Assembly: GCA_018287875.1 (NCBI GenBank)
Contig: JAGVVL010000002.1
Coordinates: 3,224,001 to 3,288,000, forward strand
Origin: Nigrospora sphaerica
Lineage: Eukaryota; Ascomycota; Sordariomycetes; Amphisphaeriales; Apiosporaceae
Length of the DNA: 64,000 bases
Direction: 5' to 3'
The position numbers were made by a program, and so were the translations under genes. The notes beneath the pieces are model-generated. The model was given only the letters and a program-made list of their open reading frames with translations, was not told where the DNA came from and ran no database searches. Positions 56,498-64,000 of the stretch are shown piece by piece. Each line of letters starts with the position of its first letter. Position 1 is the stretch's first letter.

Positions 56498-59082
56498 AGT
56501 CCGGGTTTATGGGACTCCCGCTTTTCCGGCAACGATTTCCAGGCGCCAGGCCAATGAACTGGGCCAGCTCTGCCGGACCAATTCCGATCCCACAGCGCTT
56601 CCATGCACCCGCATGCCCCTCCCCGTCCCCTCCAGAGCTTGGGGGGACTAGCACGAATGGAGGGAATGGGTAGGCGGCCCACCACGCCTGGTAGCAGGTA
56701 GTCTCCATCCGAGAGCCGGATGACGACTGACACGCCAACATGTGAGCCCAGCCCAGTGCGACCGCGCCAGCCTTCAGCCCTCCCCCAACTGCACCGAGGG
56801 CCCAATCTTCTTTAGTGTCCCCCGGTTGCCCGGACCATAGGAACGGAGATGGGCCGAGGCGCCTTTGCCGGGCGCCGTCAGGGCGGTGGTCGAGACCGAC
56901 CAAGGCGGTTTGTTCGCTGTGAAGCTCGCTGGGTCAAGAGGGCTAGCGCACACTTGTGTCCACACACCACGGACCGCAAGCCTTGCTCATGGAGGACAAC
57001 GGCTATCGCCAAGCGTCGTCAGGTTGATATCCTCTGCCGCCCTGTTTCAATCCCTCCCACGCATGGACGATAGAGAAATAGCCAGCGTTGAATCTGGGGT
57101 TCGGGATGCCGGAGCAGATGGCCGTCAACCTACTTGGGCTCGCCTCAAGCGTCACAGGCGTGCAGCCGGGCTGCCCACCGGACACTAGACCCGTGGGGAA
57201 GCCCTAGTTGCGTTCTACTTCGTGTTTCTTGATTCGACAGGGCCATCGTCCATCCGTGTTGCCTGCCTCTCGCCGGGTGCCTCGGAGCGGAGCCGACTCC
57301 GAGTGAATCCGGCCAAAAACGCCTGCTGCGACGAAAAACGACCCCTCCTCAATGGGCTGCACGTGGCTGTCTAAGGAAATGCGCGATGTTCCGAGACCAT
57401 GTACTGAGATGGCTGCGGGAGGATCGACAACTCCGCTTGCTGTGCTGTACTCGGCCAGCTCCCAGCTGCGGCGTCAGGACTCGACGCAGTGGCGGACACG
57501 TGTCGCTTCGCCCAGGAGGACACCCATGATGCCCACCAAATAAGCTCGCGACCGCCAGGTATATCTGGCTGTGGGCTACCCCGTGGAGAGGTCGCAGTGG
57601 TGCTCCACCCCGTGGATTCTGGCCTTTTGCAGATTATACCTCCGAGTTGCTTCTGAACTGTAGCAACGTAGCAGCGGTGGCCTGCTGACGCGATCACGTC
57701 TAATGGTCCAGACCGTGCCTCGGGTTAGGTCGATGTGCCCAAGCAAGCTCAGGCGGAATCGTAGTATCAAGCGAGCGGGCCTATCGAAAAACGTCCAGCG
57801 TCTAGTGTCGGCCGGTTAGATTCGTCGACTGCAACAAATCCTCAGGGCCATGTGTGGCAAGCCGAGACGGCAGTGGACAAGCACTCTCAAGCCCACCGGC
57901 CGGCACATGGCTTCCAAGAAACCTCTGCAATTCGGAGTGCAGCTGTCATCTTCTTGGGCGCCGCAATACGAAGAAGGGCGCACGCAATTCCCGGCGTGTT
58001 TTTTCCGCGAGGGCAGGCTGTCCAACAGTTCTCAGCGCACGGGTACGCATGCGCGATGGCAACTCGGAGCCCGAATCCAGAGGAGGGCGGGAATGGCGCA
58101 TAGGAAAGCGTCGACCAGCTGCTTCGGGTAGAGCGCCGGTTTGAGTCGGCTCAGCACAGGATCGGGGCCACACTGACAGCCACTCGAGTTCAGTCCGAAG
58201 GCGGAAGTCGGCAGCACAGGGAGGCAAAAGCCGCCATGTGGGACGGCGGCATCGTTTGGGGGCTCAAAACAAAAGTGCCCGGACGGAGACGAGGAGACGG
58301 AAAGCAGGAAAGCAAACGGGTCGGGAAGTGCAGACTGAAGTCGAGGAAGAGTAGGCGGGATCCATGGACTGGCTCGGCCTTCATCCATGGAAGGGAACCT
58401 GCAGAATGCAAGGCAGGCTGCAATTGGTCGAATCGCCGGAGCTGAGTCCGAGCGGAGGCTGAATGTGTGTGAGCGGAGGTGGGCGAAACGCAGGCTGTGC
58501 CAACCCCCCCAGCCTGTCGTCGACGCAACTCACGGCCTCTCGACTGCACCGAAGCCCTTTGGTCGGCCGGTTCGGCTAGCCTCCCGAATGGACCGTGGCC
58601 TTCGCCTTCCCCAGGCTCCTTCACGGCAGTGCTTGGCCCCCATCGTCGTGGCGCATCGGTAGGCGCTCGATTGACGCGGCCGCGCTATCCGCCGATGATC
58701 GATGATGACAATATTCCCCGATACCGAGCCTCCCAGGCCAGATGCCCCCGTCTGGACCCCAGCCCGGCCAGCATGGAATGATGCACTGCCCCCGGGGGGG
58801 CGGGGTCGGGATGGCGCTTCTGTGCTCGCATCCCGGGCGGGCCAACCACGCAGCAACGGCCTCCTTGGGGGCGAAGGGGGTCGGTTGGGAGATACGTACT
58901 TGGCCGTTGTCACATTGGGCCTCTATCGGTCTGTAGCTCGGGTGGAATGGCTGTCGGCCCTGTCGGGAGGTGAAATGGATCGGATCGGTGCGCAACTCGT
59001 TAATCGTCCCGATGGCCGATGGGCCCGCTGGCGCCCGTTGTTACGAAGTGGGATGGATTTGTGGCTTCTGCCAGGCAGGGGA

Positions 59083-59150
59083 TCCGAGATAGAAATGGCT
59101 CAACCACACCAGAAAACTAGCCAGTGTCGTTGAGCCATTTCTATCTCGGA
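59083..59150. repeat. 22-bp perfect inverted repeat (hairpin)
   Basis: Arm 1 at 59083-59104 and arm 2 at 59129-59150 are exact reverse complements, separated by a 24-base loop. Pairing continues imperfectly outward for about 15 bases (CCAGGCAGGGGA against CCCCCTTCCAGG). It lies in non-coding DNA and is far longer than expected by chance. It could be a foldback element remnant, a small-RNA precursor or a structural site. Confidence 0.85.
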
Positions 59151-59689
59151 CCCCCTTCCAGGCGACGTCTGCTTGGCCAGCCGACCGATGGTCCCACGAC
59201 AGGGTTGGTCCAGAGATCCGGGCCAAGGCCGGCACAAGTAGCCACGAAACCTGAGGGGCACAGCTCGTGGAACTTATGTACGCGGGATTCCGTTAGCCTT
59301 GTGCCCCAGCAACGAAGGCATTGGCCGATACGCAATGGATCCCGTGGCACGACTTTCCCCTCGCCTCTTCCGTTTTCATACAACCCACATGTCACCGTTG
59401 ACAGACCGATCCTTTCTGGGGCAGCTAAACGTAAACTCACTTGGGTCAGAGCTTGGTGCCCTCGGCGCCAGAGTTACGTTCGACAGCCCAAATTCAATCT
59501 GGTCACACCGACTCCTTGGTTGGATCGCCACCTGTCAGACGTGTATGTGCCCCAAACGGTTTTATACGCCCCCCCGTTGTTATTGGGGTCGAAGTTGTAT
59601 GGAATTCTACCGGCCGCGCGGCGTACTTTGGAACTTTTCTCTTGCATTTCCGGTTCAACTGGGTGCCAGGCGACGGGGGAAACAAAAAG

Positions 59690-59890
59690 TGCGTCACTCC
59701 ACTAAACATGCCAGCCTATGTAATTTCAGTATGCAGGCGATTAATAGCCAGTCTTTATGACCTACATATATTTAATTCATATTTACTATTCAACTCATAT
59801 TCCTCACTTAAGAACCACTACCATCTAGCTTTTTCAACGTATCGAAGCCTTATAAGTACGTAGGATGGGGCGGATATATAAGTGAAAGGA
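59690..59890. other. AT-rich patch
   Basis: A stretch of about 200 bases rich in TTTA, ATATATTT and TAATTCA words, unlike the GC-rich DNA on both sides. No gene, repeat or telomeric motif recognised. It may be a remnant of an inserted element or a mutated (RIP-type) fragment. Confidence 0.5.
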
Positions 59891-60162
59891 AAGCAGGCGG
59901 GGCGAGGCACTTCTTGCCCTTCCCCCCTCGCCAGGGCCGTGGAACAAGATTTGATAACTGCCCGGATCCCCGCCATGTGTCCGCTACGTCCTGTCTGTAA
60001 AGAAAATGGTAGGCCTACTAGTGTGAGGTATTCGCAGGGCCTCCCCTGCCGGGTGCTGCCCCCCATAGCACCAAACTTTCGGCCCCTACTGCCAAACCCG
60101 TCTCTGCCTTCCCCGTGCTGCGGCTGCGTCTCTGCAACAGCAATCGGCAGCTGGTTGCTCCC

Positions 60163-60825
60163 CTAATTGGTAATGACAGGACTCCTGCCGACAAAGGCAT
60201 TTCCTTCCAGCGCCTCGACCATGAACCTGGCGACGCTGGCTCTAGTGATCTTAGGCATGAAGCCGGCGCCTCGGCCGTCGTCGGGAAAAACCTTGATCTC
60301 GACCGCGTCGCCCTCCACTAGCATGACGGGACGGACAAGGACAAAGTCCACGTCGGCCTTCCGCGTCAGTTCATCCACCAGGTTGTGGTCCTCTCTGCCG
60401 AAAGCCATGTTCGTCTTGGTGAAGACCAACCGCATCAGGAAGTTCATGCTCGCGAAGCTGTCACCCGTGCCCATCGAGCTCATGATGACAATTTTGCGCG
60501 CGTGGTGCTTCTTCATGACTTGGATGGCGTTGGCCGCCGCATCCGCCATCATCCGTGGGGGAGTGTCCGGCGAGGGCGCTGCGAAGGGCGACTCGCTGGT
60601 GCGCCGTGCGTTGAGCGCCATCACCACGGCCGAAGTGGTGGTAGCGAATGCGGCGTCGACATCTTGGAGGCTCAGGGGTGTCCCTTGTACGATGGTCAAA
60701 TTTTCTCGAGGCGACAAAGCGGCCGGGTTGCGCACCAGGGCCGTAACGTGGTGGCCCCGGGTAAGGGCCTCCTCGAGGACGAGACGGCCGGTCCGCCCCG
60801 AGGCACCGATGAGTAAGAAGTGCAT
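60163..60825 (-). CDS. NAD(P)-binding NmrA/atypical-SDR family protein
   Basis: Single exon, 220 residues, starting at the ATG at 60825 (MHFLLIGASGRTGRLVLEEA). An in-frame ATG further up (60915) would only add a Pro/Arg-rich leader, so I prefer the inner start, which places the Rossmann GxxGxxG motif at residues 7-13 as usual. Other family features are ALTRGHHVTALVRNP after the first beta strand, VVMALNARR, KIVIMSSMGTGDS, DFVLVRPVML and the end TRASVARFMVEALEG. These match the NAD(P)H-binding NmrA-like or isomerase/epimerase-like SDR group, typically cytosolic. Some members act as redox-sensing regulators and others as reductases; the substrate cannot be inferred. The nearest plus-strand gene (SCP-x thiolase) begins 1.4 kb away, divergently. 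Confidence 0.85.
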   Translation of the reverse strand: MHFLLIGASGRTGRLVLEEALTRGHHVTALVRNPAALSPRENLTIVQGTPLSLQDVDAAFATTTSAVVMALNARRTSESPFAAPSPDTPPRMMADAAANAIQVMKKHHARKIVIMSSMGTGDSFASMNFLMRLVFTKTNMAFGREDHNLVDELTRKADVDFVLVRPVMLVEGDAVEIKVFPDDGRGAGFMPKITRASVARFMVEALEGNAFVGRSPVITN

Positions 60826-62227
60826 GTCGGGAGGGGTGGGAGATCGATGATAAGCGGGTTGGATTACAACGCCTTTGCGTATCCTTGCAAGTGCCGCAGT
60901 TCGGTGTGTCTTCACCAGCCGGCTCGAGAAGCCGCGGTGATGATACTATGCTGTTGTAAATGTATTCGGGCAGCACTGGGGCCACGGGTTCAGTTATAGG
61001 CAACTGTTTGTACATCCATTTTGGATCCTGGAATCTCATAGACTCCGTTGGCGCGTGGACGAGTAATTAAGTACTTGCACACATACCTGTTTGTCAGCTT
61101 GTCTTCGTCCCAAAGCCGCAGCTCCGAACGGAGCCGACAGCGTGCGGCCGGCCCTATCGGCCGAGAGCACGCCACACACAAGCATCCCAGAAGGGCGAAG
61201 CGCCAAAAGCCCAGGTGTAAGCAGGTACAAGCGTCCCCCACTAGCTGTAAGCCATTTCAACAGGTTTGCTGTTTGGGGCCGTCCAGCCGCCATCCTCCCT
61301 TGCCTATGTGGAGGGTCCTGGGTGGCAAAGACGAGTATATAGCAGTGCAGGGTGGAAGGCGGAATAACCTATGTCAAATGATTATATCGGCCATTCCCAG
61401 CAGGGCTGGACCGTATGCCTCAAGCACTCGACACGTTGATTGTGCCATAATCTGTGTCTACTCACCTTTAGGTCTATAGACGTCGATTATACTTCATGTA
61501 CTTCTAAAGTGGTTCTACTTCTGGCGACCCAATACACAGTAGGGTGGATTGCCTGGGCTCCAAATCGGATTACTCAGCTGCACTGTACAGTTGATGGTAC
61601 GAAGCTAGCTGCCCTCGGTTAGAAATGTCGACAGTTCACAGAGCAGATGCCATTCATTCGATTACTCTGTTTCCGTCAAGAATACACACACATGCATTTG
61701 GGTGCAACCTCACACATATGACATGTCGAGTTGACAGTGGGCGGAGGGGAAGGGGCCTCGGTACAGCTGCACAGGGGGTGTAGTGCCGCTGCAGCCCTGC
61801 ACATGAGCTGCTGCACAAAACGGGCACAAAAGGCGGGTGATGTGCCATGAACGGCCCCTGTTCGTCTTAACTCCGGGACCTGCTGTCACGAAAGCGGACA
61901 TTGCCTCGGCACGTCGGCGTGTGGCTGTCATTCCCCCGCAATCTGAATATGGGGAAAGCGATCGCGGGAACAGGATACCCGTGTCGCCGGTGGTTACATG
62001 TCGCCACGAAGCGGTCAATTACCCGCCCGCTCCGGTATTAATAAACAAAATAGGGCTGGCTGCTAACTGGACGTGGTTTCCCCGGATTTGCTAGGAACGT
62101 CGCAAACTGTGGAATACCCCGATTGTCTTGTCTTGTTCGCTATCGCGCGAGCCTCGAGTCCCCCCTCACCACCCGGTCGCAGAAACAACCAGGCACGACC
62201 TCGCGTCCCGCCGTGTAGCCAGCCAAG
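60826..62227. other. Intergenic between divergent NmrA-like and thiolase genes
   Basis: 1.4 kb shared promoter region. Short runs of AT-richer DNA occur at about 60940-61100 and 61340-61700. No coding motif, repeat array or known site was recognised. Confidence 0.6.
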
Positions 62228-63670
62228 ATGCCGTCCAAGCAGAAGGCGCCCGTCTACGTCCTCGGCGTGGGCATGACAAAGTTCATCAAGCCCCGCGGCA
62301 AGGTTGACTATACCGAGCTGGGCTTCGAGGCTGGCGTCAAGGCCATGCTCGATGCCCAGATCAACTACGACGACGTCGAGCAGGGCATCGCATGCTACTG
62401 CTACGGCGACTCGACGTGCGGCCAGCGCGTTTTCTACCAGTTCGGCATGACCCAGATCCCCATCGTCAACGTAAACAACAACTGCTCGACCGGCTCCACG
62501 GGCCTGGCCATGGCCCGCTCGACCATCGCTTACGGCGGCGCCGACTGCATCCTCGTCATCGGCTTCGAGAAGATGATGCGCGGCAGTCTGCAGAGCTTCT
62601 TCAACGACCGCGAAAACCCCACGGGCACCTCGGGCAAGATGATGGCCGAAACGCGCGGCATCACCAACGCCCCCGGCGCCGCGCAGATGTTCGGCAACGC
62701 CGGCCGCGAGTACATGGAGAAGTAAGTAAATTTCTCGCCGCCCGTTCGGGAGGGGGGTGTGCGGTACTGACGCTGTCTCGCCCTCAGGTACGGCGCCACG
62801 CTGGAGGACTTTGCCGAGATTGCGCGGGTGAACCACCTGCACTCAGGCAAGAACCCCTACTCGCAGTTCCAGGACGTCTACACGCTCGAGCAGGTCATGA
62901 AGGCGCCCATGATCCACGAGCCCCTCACCAAGCTGCAGTGTTGCCCCACGTCCGACGGCGGCGCCGCCGCCGTCCTGGTGTCGCAGGAGTTCCTGGATGC
63001 GCGGCCGCACCTTAAAGACCAGGCCATTCTCATCGCCGGCCAGTGCCTCGCCACGGACGCGCCAAGCCTGTTCTCGCGCAGCTCCATCGACCTCATGGGC
63101 TTCGAGATGACCAAGCACGCGGCCCAGACGGCCATGGCCGAGGCGGGCGTGACGCCCGGCGACTTCCAGGTCTGCGAGCTGCACGACTGCTTCTCGGCCA
63201 ACGAGATGATCACCATCGACGCCCTGGGCCTCTCGGAGCCAGGCAAGGCCCACGAGATGGTGCGCAAGGGCGACATCACCTACGGCGGCAAGATGGTCAT
63301 CAACCCTTCGGGCGGGCTGATCTCCAAGGGCCACCCGCTGGGCGCGACAGGCATTGCGCAGTGCGCCGAGCTCGTGTGGCACCTGCGCGGCTGGGCCAAC
63401 AACCGCACATTCCCGCACACCAAGTACGCACTCCAACACAACCTCGGCCTCGGCGGCGCCGCTGTCGTGACCGTCTACTGCCGCCCCGACCGCGGCGAGG
63501 CGCCCGTGCTGGACTCGGCCAAGGTCGGCCAGGTGAACAAGTTGGGCTACAACCCGGCCGTCGAGGCCAAGGGCTTCACTGCCGAGCAGGCCCGGGCGGT
63601 GCGGAGCAAGACCAAGTCGAACGACTGGGCGTTGCAGGACACGCTCCAAAAGGTGGAGGCGCGCTTCTAG
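62228..63670 (+). CDS. SCP-x type thiolase (sterol carrier protein X family acetyl-CoA C-acyltransferase)
   Basis: Exons 62228-62721 and 62788-63670 with a 66-bp GT-AG intron (branch TACTGAC), 458 residues. The thiolase fold is shown by VYVLGVGMTKF, the acyl-accepting cysteine in NNNCSTGSTGLA (Cys86), VCELHDCFSANEM and NPSGGLISKGHPLGATGIAQ with the catalytic HP motif near the end. The arrangement matches the thiolase domain of SCP-x proteins, which cleave 3-oxoacyl-CoA of branched or sterol side chains, usually in peroxisomes. No SCP2 lipid-transfer domain follows, as is common in fungal copies. The C-terminus is ARF, a possible weak PTS1-like signal rather than SKL. Two minus-strand frames of about 260-290 codons lie opposite and are codon-bias shadows. 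Confidence 0.92.
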
Positions 63671-64000
63671 ATAACACGCCACGGAGGTACGGACGAAAGG
63701 GGACGGCAGCATGCCATCGTATCCCATTCCGGCAGAGGACAGCGCATACCTTTGGGCGTCTGTCTCCGTCTAGCGGTAGAGAGCGGTATGGTTGTATTCG
63801 GCGGCTCGACTGTAGACTTCGCGGCCGCTCGATGGAGCGGCAATAGTATACATAACTCCTTATTCCTCCTTGTGGGCTGGCTGTCACGCATGCGCGTGCA
63901 CGCGGTCCCTGCCTGATCGGGATGCTAGCGGCCGCAGAGGGACCCCTCTGCACGACCTGTAATGCGCGTGCTGGTTGCATGTGTTGGGGAGCCGCATCGA
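63671..64000. other. 3' flank of the thiolase gene to window end
   Basis: 330 bases holding the thiolase 3' flank. I see no further gene start, repeat or site with support. Confidence 0.6.

Larger units (their letters stand above)
55605..60162. other. Intergenic between regulator 3 and the NmrA-like gene
   Basis: 4.6 kb with no gene I can support. It holds a GGCTGGCAG minisatellite (about 55955-55995), a GCTT microsatellite (56431-56497), a strong hairpin at 59083-59150 and an AT-rich patch at about 59690-59890 that differs sharply from its surroundings. Open frames over the microsatellite encode ASKQ or LLAC runs and are chance products. Confidence 0.6.

Noticed and set aside
56175..56903. 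242-codon minus-strand frame with (ASKQ)n
   Set aside because: The repeat comes from the GCTT microsatellite and the flanking residues show no motif.

Overview
The window looks like nuclear DNA of a filamentous ascomycete, most likely a GC-rich Sordariomycete (a hypocrealean relative would fit; this is inference). The reasons are short GT-AG introns, mostly 44-125 bp, with CTRAC-type branch sites; GC-biased third codon positions that open long antisense reading frames; three Zn(II)2Cys6 regulators, a protein class typical of fungi; and large, simple-sequence-rich intergenic spaces. I see no bacterial operons, CRISPR arrays, rRNA, convincing tRNA, telomere repeat or intact transposon.

Eleven protein genes are supported. 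0.7-9.8 kb, minus strand: an MCH1-like major facilitator transporter and a very long MYND-finger protein of about 2,030 residues with three repeat families. 12.9-14.9 kb, plus: glutamate decarboxylase in several exons. 14.9-33.5 kb: an 18.5 kb stretch with no gene I can support, only homopolymers, microsatellites and purine tracts. 33.5-36.1 kb, plus: Zn2Cys6 regulator 1. 37.6-39.8 kb, minus: hormone-sensitive-lipase-type alpha/beta hydrolase with a membrane-type N-terminus. 41.9-43.3 kb, plus: mitochondrial acetylornithine aminotransferase. 44.5-46.7 kb, plus: a secreted GMC oxidoreductase, convergent with Zn2Cys6 regulator 2 (47.0-49.7 kb, minus). 53.2-55.6 kb, minus: Zn2Cys6 regulator 3 in six exons. 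60.2-60.8 kb, minus: a small NAD(P)-binding NmrA/SDR-like protein. 62.2-63.7 kb, plus: an SCP-x type thiolase.

The metabolic genes touch glutamate/GABA (glutamate decarboxylase), arginine synthesis from glutamate (acetylornithine aminotransferase), lipid turnover (HSL-type hydrolase, SCP-x thiolase) and secreted oxidation (GMC enzyme). They are not an obvious biosynthetic cluster: no NRPS, PKS or terpene core enzyme is visible. The most unusual things are the 18.5 kb gene-free interval before regulator 1, the splicing oddities of the glutamate decarboxylase gene, the repeat-built MYND protein, and a 22-bp perfect inverted repeat at 59.1 kb. I did not find a clearly new biological system. All exon joins were inferred by reading frame, splice-site and family-motif logic, without transcript data.
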